5,660 nucleotides of DNA from Candidatus Saccharimonadota bacterium (GCA_020428185.1 JAGQNH010000043.1:1-5660); one strand, 5' to 3'; positions 1 through 5,660 are shown, counted from the first letter of the stretch. The notes: a model not told the origin generated them from the sequence alone. A program made the numbers and translations.

Positions 1-245
1 TTCAAGCGATAAAAATCATAATGCACCAATCGTCGACCCTCTGTAGCTTCATAAATACGACTAATCGTAAAGCTTGGACTTTGAACCGTCTCGTCTACGT
101 GCATGCCCCTTGCAACACCACGTACAAATGTCGTCTTACCAGCACCAACGTCACCAACCAACTCAATAGTCTCTCCACCGGTCAATGTCTTACCAAGAAC
201 ACTGCCGAGATCCTGCATCTGTTTGTTACTATTCACCTCAATCAT
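1..245 (-). CDS. tsaE: TsaE, tRNA t6A-modification ATPase (N-terminal part; cut by left window edge)
   Basis: The - strand reading frame gives 81 residues beginning MIEVNSNKQMQDLG and is open at the window edge, so about half of a usual ~150-residue TsaE is seen. TsaE is the small cytoplasmic P-loop ATPase that works with TsaB and TsaD to make threonylcarbamoyl-adenosine at position 37 of ANN-decoding tRNAs. Seen directly: Walker A GDVGAGKTT at residues 31-39 (family form GDLGAGKTT), then FVRGVARG, the family block VQSPSFTI at 54-61, and HYDFYRL at 75-81, matching the conserved H-x-D-x-Y-R stretch. I chose the ATG at 245 because the conserved N-terminal helix (NKQMQDLGSVLG) begins just after it and an in-frame stop lies immediately upstream (TGA at 240-238 belongs to another frame starting at 252). 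No Shine-Dalgarno precedes it; a TATAAT lies 7 nt upstream, suggesting a leaderless mRNA. It is a housekeeping gene, divergent from the pilus genes, with no obvious functional link. Confidence 0.93.
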   Translation of the reverse strand, partial: MIEVNSNKQMQDLGSVLGKTLTGGETIELVGDVGAGKTTFVRGVARGMHVDETVQSPSFTISRIYEATEGRRLVHYDFYRL

Positions 246-252
246 TTGTCAT

Positions 253-258
253 ATTATA
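253..258 (-). promoter_or_regulatory. -10 box of the tsaE promoter (predicted leaderless)
   Basis: Read on the - strand this is a perfect TATAAT, separated by 7 nt from the tsaE ATG at 245. Transcription would then begin at or within about 2 nt of the start codon. The -35 position (about 276-281) reads TTTTTA on the - strand, a poor match inside an A/T tract, and there is no TGn extension. The -10 match is exact; the assignment as a promoter is inference. Confidence 0.6.
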
Positions 259-283
259 CCCTATACTCTCTACTCTAAAAAAA

Positions 284-315
284 CTCTAGCATTTTGCAAG
301 TGCATCTTCTACAAT
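284..315 (+). promoter_or_regulatory. Predicted pilB promoter
   Basis: TACAAT at 310-315 fits a -10 box. About 19 nt upstream is CTCTAGC at 284-290, with TAGCAT at 287-292 lying 17 nt from the -10 box as a possible -35 region, though it is far from TTGACA. The same combination, CTCTAGC then about 20 nt then TACAAT, stands before pilM, which is the main support. Transcription would start near 321-323, giving a leader of only about 4-6 nt before the pilB ATG at 327. The element overlaps the region that also drives tsaE the other way. Confidence 0.5.
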
Positions 316-326
316 GGAATGTGATT

Positions 327-2111
327 ATGCATATATCGGATGGGACATTAGAGAAGCTACTAGCACAAAGCAAACGCTTCTCTGACGAAGATATATCAGC
401 TCTCAAGTCTGAGAGTTCTCGTGCTCATAAGCCGCTATATCAACATGTCATCGACAAGAAAGTCATTGATGACAAAACACTCACAAAACTTTTTGCTGAA
501 TATACAGGCATCCCCTACATTGAGCTGACTCAAAAAGACGTATCGTCCGAACTTCTCAAAAAGATTCCAGAACGTATCGCTCGTCAATACAATGCCGTAT
601 TATTCCAAGTAGACAGCAGTGGCCTCATGCACCTCGCAATGGAAGACCCTGACGATGTTCAGGCGGTTGACTTCATCCAAAAGCAAATTGGATCCAACAC
701 CAAAACATACATTGCATCCCATGCCAATATTCAAGCAGCTCTCGAAAATTATCGTGGTAGCGTCGACCAAGAGCTATCAAACGTTATCGACACACAACGA
801 GAAGAGGCAGTTAAGCAAGAGGAAGCGGTTAAAGACGAGGATGTGAGCGAAAACTCACCAATTGCGCAAACAATCAATCTCTTGTTGGAATATGCTATTA
901 GGAGTAGTGCGAGCGATATCCACATAGAACCTCGAGAAGGTTTTGTCGAAGTTCGCTATCGTATTGATGGCATCTTAAAGGAAGTAAATCGACTACCACG
1001 AAATGTTCACGCAGCACTGATTAGTCGTATTAAAATTCTCTCCAACCTTAAGATCGACGAACGTCGTGTGCCTCAAGACGGCCGCTTCAAAGTCAATATC
1101 AGTGGCAAACAATACGCCCTGCGTGTCAGCACACTCCCTATTGCTGACGGCGAAAAGGTTGTTATGCGTATCCTAGACGAATCAAATCAAGCAGTTAGCC
1201 TCGAAGACCTTGGCTACTGGGGTTATGCGATGGATTCAATTACAGATGCCATCAATCAGCCGCACGGCATGGTGCTCATCACAGGCCCAACCGGTAGCGG
1301 TAAGTCCACAAGCCTATTCGGCGCCCTCATACAACTCAACAAAATTGACGTTAATATTAGTACCATCGAAGATCCTGTCGAATATCGTATACCCGGCATC
1401 AATCAAACACAGACAAATGATGCTGCAGGTCTGACGTTTGCCGGTGGCCTTCGAGCACTCCTGCGACAAGATCCAAATATTATTATGGTTGGTGAGATTC
1501 GTGACGCGGAAACAGCAAATCTAGCCGTACAAGCTGCACTAACTGGACACCTTGTCTTAAGTACGCTCCATACAAACAATGCCGCAACGGCCCTCCCTCG
1601 TTTACTCGATATGGACATCGAGCCATTTCTTATCGCAAGCACGGTACGTACCATTGTCGGTCAGCGTCTTGTTCGACGACTCGACAAAAAAACACGTACG
1701 ACATATCATCCCTCCGATGAAGAAAAACAAGCGATTACACACTTATTTAATCTACAATCCGATCGCGACATGAGTTACATACACGAGCTAGAGAAACGTG
1801 CTGCAGCAGCAGGCATCGGCAAGGATCTTCCGCTCAGTACAACACCAGAGGGCATCACAACACTATACAAGGCAGTCGACTACGAAGATGATATCGGCAA
1901 ACACGATGGCTTCGCAGGTCGAATAGGTATCTACGAAGTACTCAACAACAGTCCTGCAATGCAAAAACTGATTACCGTAAATGCGACAAGTTCACAGATT
2001 CAAAACCAGGCAATATCAGAAGGCATGTTAACAATGCAGATCGATGGGCTTATCAAGGCTCTGCGCGGAGAGACAACAATCGAAGAAGTCCTAAGGGTAA
2101 CAAAGGAGTAA
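327..2111 (+). CDS. pilB: PilB, type IV pilus extension ATPase (GspE/PulE family)
   Basis: Hexameric cytoplasmic ATPase that powers pilus extension by acting on PilC. The 594-residue product has an N-terminal GspE_N/MshEN-like domain (about 1-140, with YTGIPYIEL and LAMEDPDD), an acidic linker (about 145-178), an N2 domain with ASDIHIEP (195-202), and a RecA-like domain with Walker A GPTGSGKST (320-328), Asp box STIEDP (345-350), Walker B GEIRD (catalytic Glu 390) and His box GHLVLSTLHTN (407-417). All core catalytic motifs are intact, so it should be active. Oddly, the four-cysteine metal site typical of PilB/GspE is missing: the expected Cys positions are Asp453, Thr456, Tyr519 and Asp522, and the protein has no Cys at all. 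I chose ATG 327 over an in-frame TTG at 294 because TTG translation would run through the predicted -10 box. No clear Shine-Dalgarno is present. PilT-type retraction is less likely: the N-terminal domain and length fit PilB. Confidence 0.95.
   Translation: MHISDGTLEKLLAQSKRFSDEDISALKSESSRAHKPLYQHVIDKKVIDDKTLTKLFAEYTGIPYIELTQKDVSSELLKKIPERIARQYNAVLFQVDSSGLMHLAMEDPDDVQAVDFIQKQIGSNTKTYIASHANIQAALENYRGSVDQELSNVIDTQREEAVKQEEAVKDEDVSENSPIAQTINLLLEYAIRSSASDIHIEPREGFVEVRYRIDGILKEVNRLPRNVHAALISRIKILSNLKIDERRVPQDGRFKVNISGKQYALRVSTLPIADGEKVVMRILDESNQAVSLEDLGYWGYAMDSITDAINQPHGMVLITGPTGSGKSTSLFGALIQLNKIDVNISTIEDPVEYRIPGINQTQTNDAAGLTFAGGLRALLRQDPNIIMVGEIRDAETANLAVQAALTGHLVLSTLHTNNAATALPRLLDMDIEPFLIASTVRTIVGQRLVRRLDKKTRTTYHPSDEEKQAITHLFNLQSDRDMSYIHELEKRAAAAGIGKDLPLSTTPEGITTLYKAVDYEDDIGKHDGFAGRIGIYEVLNNSPAMQKLITVNATSSQIQNQAISEGMLTMQIDGLIKALRGETTIEEVLRVTKE
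801..836 (+). repeat. Two-copy 18-bp in-frame repeat in the pilB linker
   Basis: Two adjacent 18-base units encode EEAVKQ and EEAVKD (PilB residues 159-170). The DNA units match at 12 of 18 positions, most differences being silent, so the peptide repeat is old or selected at protein level. It lies in the charged linker between the N-terminal domain and the N2 domain, where length is usually flexible. Confidence 0.7.
2102..2108 (+). promoter_or_regulatory. Shine-Dalgarno of pilC inside the pilB end
   Basis: AAAGGAG lies 6 nt before the pilC ATG at 2115 and overlaps the last codons of pilB (Lys-Glu). It is the strongest ribosome binding site in the window and fixes the pilC start. With a 3-nt gap between the genes, it suggests translation coupled to pilB on a shared mRNA. 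Confidence 0.85.
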
Positions 2112-2114
2112 TAC

Positions 2115-3341
2115 ATGCCAATATTCAATTACGTCGCTACTTCTGAACGTACCAACAAGACGACAAAAGGGTCAGTAGAGGCTGCTGATGAGGCAGGGGT
2201 AATGGAAGCGCTCAAGAAACAAAACCTTCGCCCCTTAAGCATTACCCTAGAAAACAAGACTCCGTCCGCGCTCGATAATCTACTCCACTCAAAAAAAGTA
2301 AAATCTGACGACTTAGTTATATTCACACGACAGCTCAGCGCCATGATTGGAGCAGGTGTTCCCCTGCTGCGTTCGCTAAATTCACTAGAACAACACTCCG
2401 AAAGCCTTGGACTGAAGCTAATTCTTACGTCTATCATCAAAGACGTAGAAGGTGGATCCTCACTCGCAAATGCACTCCAAAAACACCCAGATACATTTAG
2501 CGAAGTCTACGTCAATATGGTGCGAGCGGGCGAAACCGCGGGTATTCTCGATGAAATTCTCAAAAGGCTTGCACTGCAGCAGGAAAAAAATGCCACAATT
2601 CGCAAGAAAATTAAAAGCGCCATGACATACCCGATGGTTCTCCTTGTCATCACTATCGCTGCATTCTTTGGATTAATGTTATTCGTGATACCAAAAATCG
2701 GAGAGATCATTGGATCACTTGGTGGACCTGACGCAGAACTACCCATGCTCACCCAGGTCATGCTCGGCGCAAGTGACTTTCTACTCAAATACGGCGTCTT
2801 TGTCATCGCAATCGGCTTTCTTGGCGTCACATTCCTACTTCGCTATATCAAGACACCTCCCGGAAAAAAAGTATTCCATACTCTCGCCCTAAAGGTACCG
2901 GCAATCAGGGGTATCATCCGCAAGGTCGTTGTCGCACGTTTTGCGCGTACATTCTCTGCACTAAGTGGTGCCGGTGTAAGTATTATCGAGACTATGACCG
3001 TCACAGCTCATGCGCTTGGTAACGTCGTATACGAACAATCCCTTATCGATGCCGTAGATAAAGTCAAAAATGGGCAACAGCTGTCGCAAGTTCTTGAAAA
3101 AGACGGCCTCTATCCAGCAATCGTTTCTCAGATGCTCGCAGTTGGCGAGGAGACCGGACAAACAGATGTCGTGCTTGTCAAGGTTGCCGAATTTTATGAA
3201 GAAGAAGTCGACACTGCCATCAATGGACTCAGTTCGATTATCGAACCTATCATGATTGTTATCATGGGTGGTGCTGTAGGGCTAATCGCCGCAAGCGTCA
3301 TGGGGCCTATCGCAAACCTTGCAAATCAAATTAGTGGATAA
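2115..3341 (+). CDS. pilC: PilC, type IV pilus inner-membrane platform (GspF family)
   Basis: Polytopic membrane protein on which PilB acts to lift pilin subunits into the growing pilus. The 408 residues match the usual family length (about 400). Seen: the short N-terminal module PIFNYVATSERTNKTTKG, then two GspF repeats, each opening with an F-[TA]-R-x-[LF]-S-x-x-x-x-[AG]-G motif: FTRQLSAMIGAGVPLLRSL from residue 70 and FARTFSALSGAGVSIIETM from 276. Three hydrophobic segments are clear, about 174-193 (after MTYP), 224-243 and 379-398, in the order expected for GspF/PilC, with IEPIMIVIMGG at the last. VRAGETAGILDEIL and VGEETGQTD are the conserved loops of repeats one and two. There is no cysteine. 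It directly follows pilB with no PilT gene between them, unlike the pilB-pilT-pilC order of many T4P loci. A T2SS GspF role is a remote alternative, but the adjacent PilM, PilN and PilO favour T4P. Confidence 0.95.
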   Translation: MPIFNYVATSERTNKTTKGSVEAADEAGVMEALKKQNLRPLSITLENKTPSALDNLLHSKKVKSDDLVIFTRQLSAMIGAGVPLLRSLNSLEQHSESLGLKLILTSIIKDVEGGSSLANALQKHPDTFSEVYVNMVRAGETAGILDEILKRLALQQEKNATIRKKIKSAMTYPMVLLVITIAAFFGLMLFVIPKIGEIIGSLGGPDAELPMLTQVMLGASDFLLKYGVFVIAIGFLGVTFLLRYIKTPPGKKVFHTLALKVPAIRGIIRKVVVARFARTFSALSGAGVSIIETMTVTAHALGNVVYEQSLIDAVDKVKNGQQLSQVLEKDGLYPAIVSQMLAVGEETGQTDVVLVKVAEFYEEEVDTAINGLSSIIEPIMIVIMGGAVGLIAASVMGPIANLANQISG

Positions 3342-3347
3342 GAAACA

Positions 3348-3380
3348 CTCTAGCCATAAGCAGTGTCATCATGCTACAAT
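3348..3380 (+). promoter_or_regulatory. Predicted internal promoter before pilM
   Basis: The 71-nt gap between pilC and pilM carries TGCTACAAT at 3372-3380, an extended -10 (TGn plus TACAAT), with CTCTAGC at 3348-3354 about 20 nt upstream of TACAAT. This mirrors the block before pilB. Transcription would start near 3387, giving a leader of about 25 nt before the pilM ATG at 3413. Read-through from pilBC is also possible because no clear terminator lies in the gap. Confidence 0.55.
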
Positions 3381-3412
3381 ACTTAGCATAAACTACATGT
3401 GGGCATCGCAAA

Positions 3413-4465
3413 ATGAACAAATTATTTTTTAAGGACAAACCTCTTGTAGGACTCGATATCGGTAGTACCGATATGAAAATCATGTCCATCGATGCCAAAC
3501 GTCAATTCGTGACTGGCTACGGAGTCATGGACCTCGATCCGGCTCAGATCAAAAAAGCACTCGACGGGGAGGGTAGCTACCTAGTCAAAAGTCTCCAGTC
3601 TCTGCTCGATCGAAAGCTCGTTGGTCACCTGCTAAGCGATCATGTTGTCATCGGCATACCTACTGCAAGGACATTCTCTCGTACCTTTACTGTACCTGCA
3701 AATGCCGAGCAAAGTCTTGGAGAGGCAGTCAAACTTGAGGTGGGACAATATATACCCATCCCTATTTCCCTCCTATACGTCGACTACGAAATCATCGAAC
3801 GAAACAATGACACGCTGACCGTTGTTATGAGTGCCGTTCCCAGAAAACTTATCGATACAACTATAGACGCATGCGAAGCAGTCGGTCTCACGCCTACAGT
3901 TATCGAGCCGGCAATCAATGCAGTCGCTCGAGTACTAAAGACAACCGAGGAAGGTTATCTTCCGACAGTCATCGTTGACATTGGATCTACTAATACAGAT
4001 ATTGCCGTCCTGGACGGTTCAATTCGTATTACAGGGGGAGTGCCGACCGGAGGGAACACCTTCACATTAGACATTTCAAAAAAACTTGGCGTCACACTCG
4101 AAAATGCCCACCAGCTCAAAGTATTAAATGGCCTCTCATCTGGACCTAAACAGTCGAAACTCTCTAGCGCGCTACGCCCGTCTCTACGAAACATCATTAC
4201 CGAAACACGAAAAGTGATCAGGTACTACAACGAACGTCTCAGTAATGAGAGGCGGCTTGAGCAAGTACTCGTTGTAGGTAGCGGTAGCAACGTCCCCGGA
4301 ATTGGTGACTTCTTTACTGATGAACTTGTGATGCCGGCACGTACTGCCAATCCATGGCAAGAGCTAGATTTTGGTGAACTTCCTCAACCGGCAAAACAAT
4401 TTAGATCACGATACATAAGTGTCGCAGGCCTTGCGCACGTACCAAAAGGAGATGTCTGGAAATGA
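3413..4465 (+). CDS. pilM: PilM, actin-like type IV pilus assembly ATPase/adaptor
   Basis: Cytoplasmic FtsA-like protein that binds nucleotide and the N-terminal peptide of PilN, forming part of the inner-membrane alignment complex. At 350 residues it has the usual size. Actin-fold motifs seen: phosphate-1 LVGLDIGSTDMKI (from residue 11), phosphate-2 VIVDIGSTNTDIAVLDG (from 186) and the adenosine motif LVVGSGSNVPGIGDF (from 286). VKLEVGQYIPIP and VMSAVPRKLID between the first two are also typical of PilM. It has one cysteine (in IDACEAVGL). The start is the ATG at 3413; a weak purine run (TGGG, 3400-3403) is the only possible Shine-Dalgarno. Its stop overlaps the start of pilN as ATGA, implying coupled synthesis of binding partners. 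Relatives with this fold (FtsA, EutJ, MreB) fit less well given the neighbours and the VGLDIGST start. Confidence 0.94.
   Translation: MNKLFFKDKPLVGLDIGSTDMKIMSIDAKRQFVTGYGVMDLDPAQIKKALDGEGSYLVKSLQSLLDRKLVGHLLSDHVVIGIPTARTFSRTFTVPANAEQSLGEAVKLEVGQYIPIPISLLYVDYEIIERNNDTLTVVMSAVPRKLIDTTIDACEAVGLTPTVIEPAINAVARVLKTTEEGYLPTVIVDIGSTNTDIAVLDGSIRITGGVPTGGNTFTLDISKKLGVTLENAHQLKVLNGLSSGPKQSKLSSALRPSLRNIITETRKVIRYYNERLSNERRLEQVLVVGSGSNVPGIGDFFTDELVMPARTANPWQELDFGELPQPAKQFRSRYISVAGLAHVPKGDVWK
4446..4451 (+). promoter_or_regulatory. Shine-Dalgarno of pilN inside the pilM end
   Basis: AAGGAG lies 10 nt before the pilN ATG at 4462, within the last codons of pilM. It supports the overlapping ATGA start and translational coupling of PilM to PilN. 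Confidence 0.7.
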
Positions 4466-5010
4466 TCAATCTTCTTCCCGATGAAGTCAAGCACGATATC
4501 CGCGCAGCACGCATGAATGTTGTTCTACTCAGATACAATGTCATGGCCGTGCTATCAATGGTCGTGCTCGGTGTATTTTGCTTAACGTTCTATCTCTTGC
4601 TCCAATCAAGTCAGTCACAGGCTTACACTGACACGGACAAAAACAACTCAGTCGCAGCAAAATACAGCGACATCCGAAAAGAAGCAGAAATATACAAAAA
4701 TAATCTCACAATTGCAAAGTCAATCTTCAGCAATGTCACCAACTACACGGAAATTATCAAAAAGATTACCACCCTCGTCCCAAGCGGAGTCGTTTTTGAC
4801 AGTCTCAATCTGAGCGACTCAACCTTCGGTCAACAAAGTTCATTCTCGGTACATGCGACTAGCTACGAAGCAGCCCTACGACTCAAAGATAATTTCCAAA
4901 ATTCGGGATTTTTTACGAACGTCAGTTTCCAGAATTTGAGCAAAACAAGTGACGACAAATACGGCGTGTCTGTTGTTATAAGCGCCAAATTAAATAAGGT
5001 AGGTATCTAA
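4462..5010 (+). CDS. pilN: PilN, bitopic inner-membrane T4P alignment protein
   Basis: 182 residues with a short cytoplasmic tail, one membrane segment and an outer domain, the standard PilN plan. The tail begins MINLLPDEVK, containing the INLLP-type motif through which PilN docks in PilM; this is the strongest identifying mark because the rest of the family is poorly conserved. The membrane helix is about residues 26-47, with the only cysteine (Cys40) inside it. Residues about 50-95 are polar and alpha-helical in character (likely coiled coil), followed by a region about 98-180 (KITTLVPSGVVFDSLNLSD onwards) that fits the ferredoxin-like fold shared with PilO and GspL/GspM. Its start overlaps the pilM stop, and its stop overlaps the pilO start, so stoichiometric expression is likely. 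Confidence 0.9.
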   Translation: MINLLPDEVKHDIRAARMNVVLLRYNVMAVLSMVVLGVFCLTFYLLLQSSQSQAYTDTDKNNSVAAKYSDIRKEAEIYKNNLTIAKSIFSNVTNYTEIIKKITTLVPSGVVFDSLNLSDSTFGQQSSFSVHATSYEAALRLKDNFQNSGFFTNVSFQNLSKTSDDKYGVSVVISAKLNKVGI

Positions 5011-5603
5011 TGGTAGCAGCACAGATGAAGCACCTGACCGCATCCAAGCTACGCCTCATCTTACTTGGATTTATGCTCTTTCTACTCGTCCTTGGAACTG
5101 GCCTATTCCTTCTGTATCGTCAATTTCTTATCGACTATTCGATACAAGTTGCAGAAGCAAACAATTCTGCAACCATTAGCAACGACGAAGTCACTCGTTT
5201 AAAGAATCTTGAGGTTCGTCTCACAAATGACTCCGTGGCTGTCAACAGAGCGAAAAAAATCGTCTCAGACAGCAAGTCGTACCAATACCAAAATCAAATT
5301 ATTGACGATATAAATTCCTATGCGAGCGCAGCAGGCCTCAAAATTGCGGGTTTCAACTTCAGTAGTGATGACGCCGTAAGCTCGACTGCCGATCCAGCGG
5401 CGCCTATTGTACCCGGCCTAAAATCAACCGACGCAACCATAACTATAGAAAATCCTGTGTCCTATATATCTATTATGAAGTTTATCCACGCAATCGAAAA
5501 TAATCTTACCAAAATTCAAGTAACGGGCATTTCTATATCGAAGGCAACAAAATCTAATGATGTTGTTGTGAATCCAATAAGCATAAGGGTATATGTAAAA
5601 TGA
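5010..5603 (+). CDS. pilO: PilO, bitopic inner-membrane T4P alignment protein
   Basis: 197 residues with a positively charged short N-terminus, one membrane helix at about 16-36 (LILLGFMLFLLVLGTGLFLLY), a likely coiled coil at about 45-90 and an outer domain from about 95 on, as in PilO. Position directly after pilN and the matching architecture carry the call, since PilO sequences diverge strongly. Segments such as INSYASAAGLKIAGFNF and VSYISIMKFIHAIENN resemble the family's ferredoxin-like half, which in known systems pairs with PilN. The stretch about 115-140, rich in Ser, Asp, Ala and Pro, looks like a flexible loop. The ATG at 5010 overlaps the pilN stop (TAATG) and has a weak AAGGTAGG upstream (4996-5003); an ATG at 5025 is a possible alternative start. 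No cysteine is present. Confidence 0.87.
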   Translation: MVAAQMKHLTASKLRLILLGFMLFLLVLGTGLFLLYRQFLIDYSIQVAEANNSATISNDEVTRLKNLEVRLTNDSVAVNRAKKIVSDSKSYQYQNQIIDDINSYASAAGLKIAGFNFSSDDAVSSTADPAAPIVPGLKSTDATITIENPVSYISIMKFIHAIENNLTKIQVTGISISKATKSNDVVVNPISIRVYVK

Positions 5604-5660
5604 CGCCTCAATTATATCTATTCTTAAAAAGTGTTCGATCATTCTTTGCTCACCACCACT
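5600..5660 (+). CDS. Unknown protein, N-terminus only (cut by right window edge)
   Basis: A reading frame opens at ATG 5600, overlapping the pilO stop as ATGA, with AAGGG at 5585-5589 (10 nt spacing) as a likely Shine-Dalgarno. The 20 visible residues start MTPQLYLFLKSV and end in a run of three His at the window edge. The same overlap style joins pilM to pilN, so it is very likely the next gene of the operon. Too little is visible to name it: the hydrophobic-basic start could be a cytoplasmic tail before a membrane helix. It does not begin like a classical prepilin leader, as no Gly-Phe-Thr-Leu site is seen. Confidence 0.6.
   Translation, partial: MTPQLYLFLKSVRSFFAHHH

Noticed and set aside
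21..324. Two short + strand reading frames over the left end
   Set aside because: They overlap tsaE on the opposite strand and encode low-complexity Thr/Ser/Asn/Leu/Cys-rich peptides with no family features.
294..326. In-frame TTG extension of pilB (11 extra residues)
   Set aside because: It has no Shine-Dalgarno, would place the predicted -10 box (310-315) inside the coding region, and the extra residues look unlike a PilB N-terminus. ATG 327 is preferred.
1403..1654. Antisense reading frame within pilB, and similar ones at 2129-2440, 2507-2830, 2961-3161 and 3955-4197
   Set aside because: All are shadows of strongly coding + strand genes, without Shine-Dalgarno sites or recognisable motifs.
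3345..3366. Inverted repeat ACACT/AGTGT after pilC as a terminator
   Set aside because: The stem is only 5 bp with a 12-nt loop and no T run follows, so it is not a credible intrinsic terminator. It also overlaps the predicted pilM promoter.
3397..3432. Eleven-codon upstream reading frame (MWASQNEQIIF) overlapping the pilM start
   Set aside because: It has no Shine-Dalgarno and chance ATGs are common. It could matter only if the mRNA starts near 3387, and nothing else supports regulation by it.
327..5603. Possible recoding of TGA as glycine, as in Gracilibacteria and Absconditabacteria
   Set aside because: All five genes are full length without internal TGA, and TGA ends pilM and pilO at the expected family lengths, so the standard code fits.
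5424..5642. Antisense reading frame across the end of pilO
   Set aside because: It lies opposite pilO and the next gene, and its peptide is Tyr/Ile/His-rich with no known motif.

Overview
The window holds the core of a type IV pilus (T4P) assembly locus. Five genes in a row on the + strand encode the extension ATPase PilB (GspE family), the inner-membrane platform PilC (GspF family), the actin-like adaptor PilM, and the bitopic membrane proteins PilN and PilO. A sixth + strand reading frame begins at 5600, inside the end of pilO, and runs off the right edge. At the left edge, on the - strand and divergent from pilB, is the N-terminal half of tsaE, the ATPase needed for the universal tRNA modification t6A.

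Layout: 1-245 tsaE (-, partial); 246-326 compact divergent promoter region; 327-2111 pilB; 2115-3341 pilC, 3 nt after pilB with a strong Shine-Dalgarno inside the pilB end; 3342-3412 second promoter-like gap; 3413-4465 pilM; 4462-5010 pilN (ATGA overlap); 5010-5603 pilO (TAATG overlap); 5600-5660 start of an unknown gene (ATGA overlap). Coding density is about 97%, there is no gap over 300 bases, and I saw no RNA gene, mobile element, CRISPR array or convincing intrinsic terminator. The spacing suggests two transcription units, pilBC and pilMNO-orf, which may also be read through as one.

How the parts fit: PilB hydrolyses ATP in the cytoplasm under PilC to add pilins to the pilus base. PilM binds the short cytoplasmic N-terminus of PilN (MINLLP is present), and PilN pairs with PilO through similar folds outside the membrane, linking motor to envelope. 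No secretin, PilP, retraction ATPase (PilT), prepilin or prepilin peptidase is visible here; they may lie outside the window.

Organism: a bacterium using the standard code (TGA is a stop for pilM and pilO). The compact locus, the lack of PilT between pilB and pilC, very short predicted leaders and the look of the proteins suggest a Candidate Phyla Radiation lineage, perhaps Saccharibacteria; this is inference from resemblance and not proven by the window. The most notable features are a PilB with no cysteine, lacking the usual four-cysteine metal site, a near absence of cysteine in the whole machine (2 in about 1730 residues), and a promoter-like block that recurs before pilB and pilM. I did not find evidence of a wholly new system; this is a recognisable T4P locus with unusual details.
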